A DNA stretch of 49,364 bases from Cupriavidus neocaledonicus (lineage in GTDB: Bacteria > Pseudomonadota > Gammaproteobacteria > Burkholderiales > Burkholderiaceae): assembly GCF_000372525.1 (NCBI RefSeq), contig NZ_AQUR01000070.1, positions 1-49,364 of the forward strand, read 5' to 3'. The first letter of the stretch is position 1, and every line of letters starts with the position of its first letter. The notes under the pieces are model-generated. The model did no database searches, was not told where the DNA came from, and saw nothing but the letters and a program-made list of their open reading frames with translations. The position numbers were made by a program, and so were the translations under genes. Of this stretch, positions 16,188-26,676 are shown one piece after another.

Positions 16188-17420
16188 ATGAGCGGACCAC
16201 GTGATAGCGGCAATCCCGGCGCAGGCCCGGCGGCCCTGGTGGCCGGACGGCGCGGCGGCAGGCGGGCCTGGCTGCTGGCGGGCCTGCTCGGCGCAGGGCT
16301 CGCGGCCGGCCTGGGCGGCAGCTACTGGTATCTGAAGGGACGGACCGCGGCCGCGCCCGCGATGGTTATCGGCGACGGCAAGAACGGTCCCGCCGGCATG
16401 GTGCGCGTGCCCGGCGGCGAATTCCTGATGGGCAGCGACAGCAAGATGGCGCAGCCCAATGAAAAGCCGGCGCACAAGGTGCGCGTGCATGCGTTCTGGA
16501 TGGACCAGCACCACGTCACCAACGCGCAATTCCGCAGGTTCGTCGAAGCCACCGGCTATGTCACCACCGCCGAGCGTGCGCCCGACTGGGAGACGCTGCG
16601 CATGCAGCTGCCGCCCGGCACGCCGCGCCCGCCCGACAGCGCCATGGTCGCGGGCGGCATGGTCTTCGTCGGCACGCCGCGGCCGGTGCCGCTGCAGGAT
16701 TATTCGCGCTGGTGGCGCTATGTGCCCGGCGCCGACTGGCGCCATCCGACCGGCCCCGGCAGCTCGATCGAGGGCAAGGACAACCACCCGGTGGTGCAGG
16801 TTTCGTACGAGGACGCGCAGGCCTATGCCAGGTGGGCCGGCAAGCGGCTGCCGACCGAGGCGGAATGGGAGTTCGCCGCGCGCGGCGGACTGGAGCAGGC
16901 GACCTATGCCTGGGGCGAGCAGTTTGCCCCCGACGGCAGGCAGATGGCCAATGTCTGGCAAGGGCAGCAGAACCAGCCGTTTCCGGTGGTCAGCCCCAAG
17001 GCCGGCGGCGCGCTGGGCACCAGCCCGGTCGGCACCTTTCCGCCCAACGGCTACGGCCTTGCCGACATGACCGGCAATGCCTGGCAATGGGTCGCGGACT
17101 GGTACCGCGCCGACCAGTTCCGGCGCGAAGCCGGCAAGGCGCAGCCGATCGAGAACCCGGTGGGCCCGCTGGCATCGTGGGACCCGTCCGAACCGGGAGT
17201 GCCGGTCAACGCGCCCAAGCGCGTCACGCGCGGCGGCTCGTTCCTGTGCAACGAGGATTTCTGCCTGAGCTACCGCCCCAGCGCACGGCGCGGCACCGAT
17301 CCTTTCAACAGCATGTCGCACCTCGGCTTCCGCCTGGTGATGGACGAAGACCGCTGGGCGCAAATGCAGCGGCGGCCGCCGGTGGCGATGGCCGGCCACG
17401 CCGGCCCCGCAGCGCGCTGA
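16188..17420 (+). CDS. Formylglycine-generating enzyme (sulfatase-modifying factor), membrane-anchored
   Basis: A 410-residue FGE-sulfatase domain protein that would convert the active-site cysteine of sulfatases to formylglycine. An N-terminal helix (about residues 27-52, WLLAGLLGAGLAAGLGGSYW) exports or anchors it. The domain has the family hallmarks MVRVPGGEFLMGS, LPTEAEWEFAARGG and GNAWQWVADW. Most tellingly, the copper-binding active-site cysteines are both present, Cys354 and Cys359 (FLCNEDFC), with the five-residue spacing of human SUMF1 Cys336/Cys341; many FGE-like proteins lack them. I chose ATG 16188 over the TTG at 16119. The HAD lipoprotein and a sulfatase follow directly, giving an obvious substrate. 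Confidence 0.9.
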   Translation: MSGPRDSGNPGAGPAALVAGRRGGRRAWLLAGLLGAGLAAGLGGSYWYLKGRTAAAPAMVIGDGKNGPAGMVRVPGGEFLMGSDSKMAQPNEKPAHKVRVHAFWMDQHHVTNAQFRRFVEATGYVTTAERAPDWETLRMQLPPGTPRPPDSAMVAGGMVFVGTPRPVPLQDYSRWWRYVPGADWRHPTGPGSSIEGKDNHPVVQVSYEDAQAYARWAGKRLPTEAEWEFAARGGLEQATYAWGEQFAPDGRQMANVWQGQQNQPFPVVSPKAGGALGTSPVGTFPPNGYGLADMTGNAWQWVADWYRADQFRREAGKAQPIENPVGPLASWDPSEPGVPVNAPKRVTRGGSFLCNEDFCLSYRPSARRGTDPFNSMSHLGFRLVMDEDRWAQMQRRPPVAMAGHAGPAAR

Positions 17421-17478
17421 CGACGCGCGCGGTCGAGGTTTCCTTCCCGCAGCGCAACCCGCGACAGGAGCGAGCAAC

Positions 17479-18561
17479 ATGACCATGGCAGCGCCTACCG
17501 CAATCCTTGCCAGCCACACGCGCAACGCCATCGCCGCGCTGGCGCTGGCCGGCCTGGCGCTGGCCGGCTGCGCGACCACCGCCACCACGCCGGCTTTGCA
17601 GGATGCGGTCGGGCAGTCGGTTCAGTCGGTGCAGGGCGCGGCAACGGCGCTGCCGTCGTGGCGCGACGGTACGGCCCGGCAGGCGCTGCTGAAATTCGTC
17701 GCCGACGTGACGCGCCCGGGCTCGCCCGGCTTCGTGCCGCCCGAGGATCGCGTGGCTGTGTTCGACAACGACGGCACGCTGTGGAGCGAGCAGCCGCTGT
17801 ACTTCCAGTTCTTCTTCCTGCTCGACCAGGTCCGCGCCGCGGCGCCGCGGCACCCGGAGTGGCGTGGCAACCCGGCCTTCAAGGCACTGATGGCCAACGA
17901 CATGCAGGCGCTGATGCGCAACGAGAAGCCGCTGTTGGCGCTGATCGCCAGCGCCAACAGCGGCATGACCGTCGACGAGTACGACCGCACCATCCGCGCC
18001 TGGCTGGCAAAGTCCCGGCACCCCAAACTCAACCGGCCGTACACCGAGCTGGTGTACCAGCCGCAGCTGGAGCTGCTGTCCTATCTGCGCGCCAACGGCT
18101 TCAAGACCTATATCGTCTCGGGCGGCACCATCGATTTCATGCGGCCGTGGAGCCAGGCCATCTACGGCATCCCGCCCGAACAGGTGATCGGCTCCTCGCA
18201 AGCGGTGCGCTACCAGGTGCGCGACGGCAAGCCGGTGCTGGTGCGCGACCCCAAGCTGGACTTCATCGATGACGGGCCGGGCAAGCCGGCCGGCATCTAC
18301 CGCCATATCGGCCGCCGGCCCATCCTCGCCGTGGGCAATTCCGACGGCGACCTGCAGATGCTGGAGTACACCACGGGCGGCGACGGCCCGCGCCTGGCCG
18401 TGCTGGTGCATCACGACGATGCCGAGCGCGAGTTCGCCTATGACCGCCAGTCCCAGGTGGGCAAGCTCGACAAGGCCCTGGACGCGGCCCGCGCCAGGGG
18501 CTGGACGGTGGTCAGCATGAAGCGGGACTGGCAGCAGGTCTATCCGGCCGGCAAGCCATGA
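17479..18561 (+). CDS. HAD-family phosphatase lipoprotein
   Basis: A 360-residue haloacid-dehalogenase-superfamily hydrolase with a lipoprotein signal (LALAGLALAGC, lipidated Cys near residue 31). Motif I is Asp96-x-Asp98-Gly-Thr (FDNDGT), motif II is in the YIVSGGT strand, and motif IV in the VGNSDGD segment, so the catalytic set looks complete. It would be a periplasmic phosphomonoesterase; the substrate is unknown. CAGGAG at 17465-17470 precedes the ATG. It lies 58 nt after the FGE gene and 54 nt before the sulfatase gene, all lipid- or membrane-attached envelope enzymes. Confidence 0.88.
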   Translation: MTMAAPTAILASHTRNAIAALALAGLALAGCATTATTPALQDAVGQSVQSVQGAATALPSWRDGTARQALLKFVADVTRPGSPGFVPPEDRVAVFDNDGTLWSEQPLYFQFFFLLDQVRAAAPRHPEWRGNPAFKALMANDMQALMRNEKPLLALIASANSGMTVDEYDRTIRAWLAKSRHPKLNRPYTELVYQPQLELLSYLRANGFKTYIVSGGTIDFMRPWSQAIYGIPPEQVIGSSQAVRYQVRDGKPVLVRDPKLDFIDDGPGKPAGIYRHIGRRPILAVGNSDGDLQMLEYTTGGDGPRLAVLVHHDDAEREFAYDRQSQVGKLDKALDAARARGWTVVSMKRDWQQVYPAGKP

Positions 18562-18615
18562 CCGCACGTATCAGCGGCAAACCGACCGTAACGGGTCAAT
18601 GAACGGAGGCGGGAC

Positions 18616-20373
18616 ATGCACAGAGTTGACGAACGCATAGTCAGAGGGCGGAGTTCCAGGCTGGCGCTGCTGGCCGTGGCCGCCGTGGTGGTGGCGGTGA
18701 GCGGCTGCGACAAGAAGGAAGCCCCGCCCAAGGCGCAGCAGCCGGCGGCGCAGGCGCCTGCCGCGGCGCCGCCAACGGGCACGGCCGCTCCGGTACCGGC
18801 CCCGGAGAATCCCCCGGTGGCGACCAGCGCCCCGGTTCCCGCGGCTTCGGCGCCGGCGCTGGCGGCGCCGGCCGCGTCCGGCAAGAAGCCGAACATCCTG
18901 GTGATCTTTGGCGACGACATCGGCCAGACCAACATCAGCGCCTACAGCCATGGCGTGGTGGGCTACCGCACTCCGAATATCGACCGCATCGCCCAGGAGG
19001 GCATGCTGTTCACCGACTACTACGGCGAGAACAGCTGCACCGCCGGCCGCTCCACCTTCATCACCGGTGAAGTCGGGCTGCGCACGGGCCTGCTGAAGGT
19101 CGGCATCCCGGGCGCGCCGGTCGGGCTGCAGGCGCAGAACGTGACCATTGCCCAGGCGCTCAAGCCGCTGGGCTATGCCACCGGCCAGTTCGGCAAGAAC
19201 CACCTGGGCGACCGCAACGAGTACCTGCCCACCGCGCACGGCTTCGACGAGTTTTTCGGCAACCTCTATCACCTGAACGCGGAAGAGGAGCCCGAGCGTC
19301 CGTACTACCCGAAGAACGACGAGGCCTGGGTCAAGGCCAACGCGCCGCGCGGCGTGATCCACTCGTTCGCCGACGGCAAGGTCCAGGATACCGGCCCGCT
19401 GAACCGCAAGCGCATGGAGACCATCGACGACGAGACCACGGCGGCGGCGATCGGCTTCATGGACAAGCAGGTGAAGGCCGACAAGCCGTTCTTCGTGTGG
19501 ATGAACACCACGCGCATGCACGTGTTCACCCACGTGCGCGAGTCGATGCGGGGGCAGAGCGGCATGCCGGGCAACGAGTACGCCGACGGCATGATCGAGC
19601 ACGACGGCCACGTCGGCAAGCTGCTCAAGGCGCTCGACGACCTGAAGGTGGCCGACAACACCATCGTGATCTACAGCACCGACAACGGCCCCAACCAGTT
19701 CAGCTGGCCCGATGCCGCGACCACGCCGTTCCGCAGCGAAAAGGACACCAACTGGGAAGGCGCGTTCCGGGTGCCGGCGATCATCCGCTGGCCAGGCCGC
19801 ATCAAGCCCAGCACGGTGTCCACCACGATGATCTCCGGCCTCGACTGGTTCCCGACGCTGCTGGCCGCGGCCGGCGATACCGATATCAAGGAGCGCCTGC
19901 TCAAGGGCACCAGTATCGGCGGCAAATCGTTCAAGGTGCATCTGGACGGCTACAACTTCCTGCCCTACCTGACCGGGCAGACCAACACCGGGCCGCGCCA
20001 GGACTTCTTCTACTTCAACGATGACGGCCAGCTGGTGGCGATGCGCCACAACGACTGGAAGTTCGTGTTCTGCGAGCAGCGCCAGCCGGGCGGCTTCCAG
20101 GTCTGGGCCAACCCGTTCACCTGCCTGCGCGTGCCCAAGGCGTTCAACCTGCGCATGGACCCCTATGAGCGGGCTGATACGGTTTCGGACCAGTACTATG
20201 ACTGGACCGCGAAGAACGCCTACATGATCAGTTATGCGTCCTCGCGCGTGGCACCGTTCCTGCAGTCGTTCAAGGACTACCCGCCCAGCCAGCGGCCGGC
20301 GAGCTTCACCATCGACCAGATGACCGAGGCGGTGATGTCGTCGATTGACCGGGGCGCGGCCGGCGGCAAGTAG
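18616..20373 (+). CDS. Type I sulfatase lipoprotein with a CTAGR active-site motif
   Basis: A 585-residue sulfatase (PF00884). A lipobox (VVVAVSGC) is followed by a long Ala/Pro linker to about residue 92, then the catalytic domain begins at PNILVIFGDDIG with the metal-binding aspartate pair. The formylglycine site is Cys141-Thr-Ala-Gly-Arg145 rather than the usual C-x-P-x-R. Other metal/sulfate ligands are visible as GKNHLGD and STDNGPN. A ribosome binding site (GGAGGCGGG) precedes ATG 18616. As an exported, lipid-anchored enzyme it would remove sulfate esters in the periplasm after maturation by the FGE two genes upstream; the natural substrate is unknown. Confidence 0.9.
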   Translation: MHRVDERIVRGRSSRLALLAVAAVVVAVSGCDKKEAPPKAQQPAAQAPAAAPPTGTAAPVPAPENPPVATSAPVPAASAPALAAPAASGKKPNILVIFGDDIGQTNISAYSHGVVGYRTPNIDRIAQEGMLFTDYYGENSCTAGRSTFITGEVGLRTGLLKVGIPGAPVGLQAQNVTIAQALKPLGYATGQFGKNHLGDRNEYLPTAHGFDEFFGNLYHLNAEEEPERPYYPKNDEAWVKANAPRGVIHSFADGKVQDTGPLNRKRMETIDDETTAAAIGFMDKQVKADKPFFVWMNTTRMHVFTHVRESMRGQSGMPGNEYADGMIEHDGHVGKLLKALDDLKVADNTIVIYSTDNGPNQFSWPDAATTPFRSEKDTNWEGAFRVPAIIRWPGRIKPSTVSTTMISGLDWFPTLLAAAGDTDIKERLLKGTSIGGKSFKVHLDGYNFLPYLTGQTNTGPRQDFFYFNDDGQLVAMRHNDWKFVFCEQRQPGGFQVWANPFTCLRVPKAFNLRMDPYERADTVSDQYYDWTAKNAYMISYASSRVAPFLQSFKDYPPSQRPASFTIDQMTEAVMSSIDRGAAGGK

Positions 20374-20387
20374 CCTCCAGCGTGACC

Positions 20388-20422
20388 GGCCAGCCGGCTT
20401 CCACTGCAAAGGCCGGCTGGCC
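20388..20422 (+). terminator. Strong GC hairpin between sulfatase and fusion gene, no T tract
   Basis: A perfect 11-bp inverted repeat, GGCCAGCCGGC at 20388-20398 and GCCGGCTGGCC at 20412-20422, encloses a 13-nt loop in the 69-nt gap after the sulfatase gene. No run of T follows, so it is not a textbook intrinsic terminator; it could be an attenuator, a processing/stability hairpin or a partial terminator that lowers expression of the downstream genes. Confidence 0.6.
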
Positions 20423-20442
20423 CATTCCACAGGGATCGCACC

Positions 20443-23081
20443 ATGGTAGAAGCGCGCGCCGGCGCAGGTTCCGGCAAGGATAAGGTGCGGCATGCGACGG
20501 CCACCAGCGGGCAGGGCGCCCGGGCCGTCGCGCAGGCGGGGCAGGACAAGCTGGCGTGGCATGACGCCGCGCTGGTGCCTGCCCTGCTGCTTTTTGCCTC
20601 GGGCACCGCGGGGTTGATTTTCCAGGTGCTGTGGATACGGCAGCTCGCGCTGGTGGTGGGCGTCGAGGTGCATGCCGTCACCACCGCCGTGAGCGCGTTC
20701 TTCGGCGGCCTGGCGCTGGGCGGCTGGATCTTCGGCCGCCGCGCCGACCGCCATGGCAATCCGCTGCGGCTGTATGCCTGGCTGGAAGTCGCGGTGCTGG
20801 TGCTGGGCATCGGCGCGACGCTGGCCCTGGCGCGGGCTGCCGCGCCGTTCGCCTGGCTCGAGGGCCGGGTCGGCCTGCTGGCTTGGGCGTTGCCGTTCGT
20901 GCTGGTGATCCTGCCGGCAGCCGCGATGGGCGGCACGCTGCCGGTGCTGATGCGCGTGCTGGGGGCGCGCCCGGGCCGCGTCGGCACGCACGGCGGACGG
21001 CTCTACGCCGCCAATACCGCCGGCGCGATCGCCGGCACGCTGCTGGCCGGCTTTGTGCTGGTGCCCGGGCTTGGCGTCCTCGGCAGCGCCATCGCGGCGG
21101 GCGTGCTCAACGGCGTCGCGGCACTGGCAGCGTGGCGGCTGGCGCGGCGGGCAGCGAGTCCGTCCGCTACCGCCAGCGCCCACGCGGCGCAAGCTGCCGC
21201 CGGCGATGTCGCCAACGGCCGGCTCGCGCTGGTGCTGTATGCCGCCGCCGGCGGCATCGCGCTCGGCTACGAGGTGGTCTGGTCGCAGGCCATCGTGCAG
21301 TTCCTCAGCACGCGCACCTTCGCCTTCACCGTGGTGCTGGCCACCTACCTGGCCGGGCTGGCCATCGGCAGCGCGCTGGCCGCGCGCCATGCCGACCGCG
21401 TGCGCGACCCGTGGGGCGCCTTCGGCCTGCTGGTGGCGGCGGCCGGGCTGGTGGCATTGCTGGAATTCGTGCTGCTGGGCGAATGGCTGCTGCGCGCACA
21501 GGGCAGCCTGTCGGCGTGGGTGCAGGGCCTGACCGCCAGCCCGCTGCTGGCGGCCTGCGCGCGCTTTGCGCTGGCGGCGCTGACGGTGGTGTTCGTGCCG
21601 ACGCTGCTGCTGGGCGCGGCGTTCCCGTTCGTGCTGCGCGTCAGTGTCGACAGCCGGCGCATCGGCGCGGGCGTGGGCAGCGTGATCGCGCTCAACACGC
21701 TCGGCGGCATTGCCGGCACGGCGCTGGCCGGCTTCGTGCTGGTGCCGTACCTGGGACTGGTGCGTACGCTGTCGTTGCTGGCGGTCGGCGCGGCGGTGAT
21801 CGGCGTGGTCGCGGTGGCGCTGGGCAGCGGGGTGCGGCCGGCGGCGCGCTGGGCGGTGCCGATGCTGGGCGTGCTGGCGGTGATCGCCGCCGCGCTGGCG
21901 CCGCCGGACCGCCTCGCCACGCTGCTGGCGCGGGCGCGCGGCGGCGAACTGGTGTTCTACGAGGAAGGGCGCGGCGCCACCGTGGCGGTGGTCGAGCAGG
22001 CCTCGGCCACTAACCGCTTCCGCCGCCTCTATATCCAGGGCGTGTCCAATTCCGGCGATGCCATGACCTCGCAGCGCTATATGCGGCTGCAGGCGCTGCT
22101 GCCGTTGATCGTGCACAACGGCACGCCGAAGTCGGCGCTGGTGATCGGGCTGGGCACCGGCATCACGGCGGGCGCGACGCTGGCGTGGCCGGGGCTGGAG
22201 CGGCGCGTGGTGGCGGAGCTGCTGCCGCCGGTGGCGCGCGCGGTGCCCAGCTTCAAGGGGAATTTCGGCGTCGCCACCGACCCGCGCGTGGAGATCCGCC
22301 TGCGCGACGGACGCCGTGAACTGCTGCAGAGCCCGCAGCGCTACGACCTGGTCACGCTGGAGCCGCCGCCGCCATCGGCCGCCGGCGTGGCCAACCTGTA
22401 TTCGACCGACTTCTACCGGCTCGCGGCAACGCGGCTGCAGCCCGGCGGGCTGGTGGCGCAATGGCTGCCGCTGCCGACGCAGAACGACGCCGATACGCGC
22501 ATGCTGGTGCGCAGCTTCCTCGACGTGTTCCCGCACGCCACGCTGTGGACCACCGAGCTGCACGAGATGCTGCTGGTGGGTTCGATGTCGCCGCTGGCGC
22601 TGGATGTGGCGCAGGTCCGCACGCGCTTTGCGCAGCCCGAGGTCGCCGCGGCGCTGCAGGCGGTGGGGGTGCGCTCGGCGGCGGCGCTGCTGGCTACCTG
22701 GGTCACCGACCGCGCCGGGCTGGACTGGTATGCGGCCGATGCGCCGGCCGTGACCGACGACCGCCCGCGCATCGAATACGCCGGCTGGGTGCGTCCCGAC
22801 GCCTTCCCGGAATCGCTGTCCCGGCTGCTGTCGCTGCAAAGCGAACCGCCGCTGGCGGGCGCCGACGATGCCTTCTGGCGCGAGCTGCGCCACGAGCGCG
22901 ACATCCTGCATACCTTCTACCGCGCCGGCCTCGACGCCTACCGGGGCAACCGCGAGGCCTGGGCCAGCCATATCACGCAGGCCATGCGCGCCGATCCCGA
23001 CAATCCCTACTATGCGTGGTTCGTCGGCGGCCAGGCCCGCCGCGTCCCGGCCGCACCAGGGAACGCCCCAAGGAACGCCCC

Positions 23082-23085
<4 letters not shown>
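20443..23085 (+). CDS. Multi-spanning membrane protein fused to a spermidine-synthase-like domain
   Basis: An 880-residue fusion. Residues about 45-480 contain many membrane helices in two related blocks, including the repeated GGxALGG/NTxGGIAGTxLAGFVLVP pattern of 'fused MFS/spermidine synthase' proteins. A SAM-fold synthase domain follows (about 500-770) with motif I GLGTGITAG at about 569-577. The catalytic Asp expected in an aminopropyltransferase is replaced: the loop reads LEPPPPSAAGVANLYS near residue 640. This makes true spermidine synthesis doubtful. A C-terminal extension (770-880) is helical. The stop overlaps the moxR start (ATGA at 23082-23085), coupling it to the MoxR/VWA genes. 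Confidence 0.83.
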
Positions 23086-24059
<974 letters not shown>

Positions 24060-24078
24060 ACCAGCGCGAGGGCTTCCC

Positions 24079-25101
24079 ATGCGACTGCCATTCCGCGCCA
24101 TCGCCCGCGCCGCCCCGGCGGCGGCGCACGCGCCGTCTTCGCAGGCGGTGGCCGGTGTCAGCGTGGATGCCGCGGCGCTGGCCCGGCTGGAGGTGGCCGC
24201 GCGCGATTTCCATTTCCTGCCGCGCCAGCCGGTGCACAGCGTGCTGGCCGGGCGCCATGCCTCGCGCGTGCGCGGGCGCGGGCTGACCTTCGAGGAATTG
24301 CGCCTGTACCTGCCCGGCGACGATCTCCGCAGCATGGACTGGCGCGTGACCGCGCGCACCGGCCAGCCCCATGTGCGCGTCTACACCGAGGAGAAGGACC
24401 GTCCGGTGCTGCTGGTGGTGGACCAGCGCATCAACATGTTCTTCGGCAGCCGGCGCGCGATGAAATCGGTCAGCGCGGCCGAGGCGGCGGCGCTGGCCGC
24501 ATGGCGCGTGCTCGCCGAAGGCGACCGCGTCGGCGGCGTGGTGCTGGGCGACGAGCGCATCGAAGCGTTTGCACCGCGCCGCAGCCGCGACGCCGTGCAG
24601 CAGCTGCTGGGCGGCATCGCGCGCTTCAACCAGGCCCTGCGCGCCGACGCGCCGGCGCGCCGCGCCGCGGGGCAGCTGAACGCGGCGCTGGAGCGCACGG
24701 CGCGCATGGCGCGCCACGATTGCCTCGTCATCGTCATCAGCGATTTCGACGGCCATGACACCCGCACCCGCGACCTGATGCTGGCGCTGGCGACGCACAA
24801 CGACGTGCTGACCATCCTGGTCCACGACCCCTTCCTCGGCGCGCTGCCGGGCTCGGGGCAGCTGGTGGTCAGCGACGGCGAGCTGCAGGTCGAGCTGGGC
24901 TTCGGCCACGCCGCCACGCGGCGCGGCATCGCCGAGTTTGCCGATGCCCGCGCCAGGTCGCTGCTGGACTGGCACCATGCCATGGGCGTGCCGCTGCTGC
25001 CGCTGTCCGCCGCCGAGGAGACCGCGCCGCAATTGCGGCGGCTGCTGGGCCGGCCGCTGCAGCAGGCACCGGTGCGGCAACGCGCGGGGGCGGCGCGATG
25101 A
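24079..25101 (+). CDS. DUF58 protein of the MoxR operon
   Basis: A 340-residue DUF58 protein with a degenerate VWA-like domain. The typical DUF58 segment (GRGLTFEELRLYLPGDDLRSMDWRVTARTG region) spans about residues 65-95, followed by LLVVDQRINM where the MIDAS motif of VWA proteins would be; the DxSxS residues are lost. It is soluble as far as can be seen. The gene lies 19 nt after moxR and overlaps the DUF4381 start (ATGA at 25098). DUF58 proteins are thought to link MoxR to its VWA partners. Confidence 0.9.
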   Translation: MRLPFRAIARAAPAAAHAPSSQAVAGVSVDAAALARLEVAARDFHFLPRQPVHSVLAGRHASRVRGRGLTFEELRLYLPGDDLRSMDWRVTARTGQPHVRVYTEEKDRPVLLVVDQRINMFFGSRRAMKSVSAAEAAALAAWRVLAEGDRVGGVVLGDERIEAFAPRRSRDAVQQLLGGIARFNQALRADAPARRAAGQLNAALERTARMARHDCLVIVISDFDGHDTRTRDLMLALATHNDVLTILVHDPFLGALPGSGQLVVSDGELQVELGFGHAATRRGIAEFADARARSLLDWHHAMGVPLLPLSAAEETAPQLRRLLGRPLQQAPVRQRAGAAR

Positions 25102-25613
25102 GCCTCACGCACAGCGCCGCCCCGGCGACCCTGGCCACGCTGGCCGACCTCGCCGTGCCGCCGCCGCCGTCGTGGATGCCGCAGACCATCGGCTGGCCGC
25201 TCGCCGCCGGCGCGCTGCTGCTGGCGCTGGCCTGGGCCGGCTGGCGCGGCTGGCGGCGCTACCGTGCCAACCGCTACCGGCGCGAGGCGCTGGCGGCGCT
25301 GGCGGCGCTGCCGCAGGATCCGGACCCCGCGCACCGCGCCGCGGCCTTGCGCGCGATGGCGGCGCTGCTCAAGCGCACCGCGCTGGCGGCGTGGCCGCGC
25401 GCGCAGGTGGCCAGCCTGGCCGGCGGCGGCTGGGCCGACTTCCTGCAGGCGCATGCGGGGCGGGCCCAGGATGTCGCGCCGCAGCTGGCCGCGCTGGTGC
25501 ACGACGCCGAGTACCGCGGCGACGCCGCGCTGGCGCAATGGCCCGACACCCAGGTGCGCGCCGTGGCCGCGGCATGCCGGCGCTGGATCGCGGAGCACCA
25601 TGTACCAGTTTGA
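25098..25613 (+). CDS. DUF4381 single-span membrane protein
   Basis: A 171-residue protein with one membrane helix at about residues 32-50 (WPLAAGALLLALAWAGW), then a basic, Ala-rich cytoplasmic helical domain (RREALAALAALPQDPD, AALLKRTALAAWPRAQVASL). This matches DUF4381, a regular member of Bat-like MoxR operons with unknown role. It overlaps DUF58 by 4 nt and the next VWA gene by 14 nt, indicating strong translational coupling. Confidence 0.87.
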   Translation: MSLTHSAAPATLATLADLAVPPPPSWMPQTIGWPLAAGALLLALAWAGWRGWRRYRANRYRREALAALAALPQDPDPAHRAAALRAMAALLKRTALAAWPRAQVASLAGGGWADFLQAHAGRAQDVAPQLAALVHDAEYRGDAALAQWPDTQVRAVAAACRRWIAEHHVPV

Positions 25614-26676
25614 ATATCCCTGGCTGTTCGCGCTGCTGCCGCTGCCCTTGCTGCTGTGGTGGTGGCTGCCGCCGTATCGCGAGGAAAGCCCGTCGGTGCG
25701 GCTGCCGTTCTTTGGCGAGGTGGCCAGTGCCGCCGGGCTGACGCCGGCCGCCGGCGCCGTGGTGCCGCGCCGCAACCGGCTGCAATGGGTGCTGGCGCCG
25801 CTGGCATGGGTGCTGGTGGTGACCGCGCTGGCGCGGCCGCAGTACCTCGAGGCGCCGGTGCAGAAGGTGCAGCCGGCGCGTGACCTGCTGCTGGCGCTGG
25901 ACCTGTCGCAGTCGATGGACACGCGCGACTTCCGCGCGCCGTCCGGCGCGCTGATCCCGCGCGTGCAGGCGGTGCGGCAGGTGGTCAGCGACTTCGTGGC
26001 GCGGCGTCCGGGCGACCGCATCGGCCTGGTCGTGTTCGGTGACGCGCCGTACCCGCTGGCACCGTTCACGCTGGACCACCAGCTGGTGCAGGCGCTGCTG
26101 GCCTACCTGCTGCCCGGCATGGCCGGACCGAGCACGGCGCTGGGCGATGCCATCGGCCTCGGCATCAAGCTGTTCGGGCACAGCGCAGCGCCGGAGCGCG
26201 TGATGATCGTGCTGACCGACGGCAACGACACCGCCAGCCGGATGCCGCCCGAGCGCGCCGGCGGCATCGCGCGCGAGCGCAAGGTGGTGGTGCATACCAT
26301 CGGCATCGGCGACCCCAATGCCGCGGGCGAGGAGAAGGTCGACCTCGGGGTGCTTCAGCGGCTGGCGGCGCAGACCGGCGGGCGCTATTTCTTCGGCGCC
26401 GACCAGGCCGGCCTGGCGGGCATCTACGCGACCCTCGACCGGATCACGCCGCATGACCAGAAGACGCTGTCGTGGCGGCCGCGGCGTGAGCTGTTCATGT
26501 GGCCGCTGGGCGCGGCGCTGGCGCTGGTGCTGGCGTACCAGCTGCTGATGTTCGGCTATTCGGCGTGGGTTGCGCGGCCCCGGCCGTCCCGAGCCGGCGT
26601 GGCGGAAGCGACGGAAGCGACGGAGGCGGTGAACCCGCCGGGCGCGATGGCCGATGCCGCCGGGAGCGGGCGCTGA
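25600..26676 (+). CDS. BatA-like VWA-domain inner-membrane protein
   Basis: A 358-residue BatA-type protein. Helices at the N-terminus (LFALLPLPLLLWWWLP) and around residues 60-80 precede a VWA domain whose MIDAS motif is complete (Asp100-L-S-Q-S), with the later LTDGND aspartate. A final helix (about 305-325) closes the domain, leaving the VWA module in the periplasm or cytoplasm between helices as in Bat proteins. The C-terminus has a short Glu-Ala-Thr repeat from 9-bp units near 26607-26630. The ATG at 25600 lies inside the end of DUF4381. The stop and next start overlap (TGATG at 26674-26678). Confidence 0.92.
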   Translation: MYQFEYPWLFALLPLPLLLWWWLPPYREESPSVRLPFFGEVASAAGLTPAAGAVVPRRNRLQWVLAPLAWVLVVTALARPQYLEAPVQKVQPARDLLLALDLSQSMDTRDFRAPSGALIPRVQAVRQVVSDFVARRPGDRIGLVVFGDAPYPLAPFTLDHQLVQALLAYLLPGMAGPSTALGDAIGLGIKLFGHSAAPERVMIVLTDGNDTASRMPPERAGGIARERKVVVHTIGIGDPNAAGEEKVDLGVLQRLAAQTGGRYFFGADQAGLAGIYATLDRITPHDQKTLSWRPRRELFMWPLGAALALVLAYQLLMFGYSAWVARPRPSRAGVAEATEATEAVNPPGAMADAAGSGR

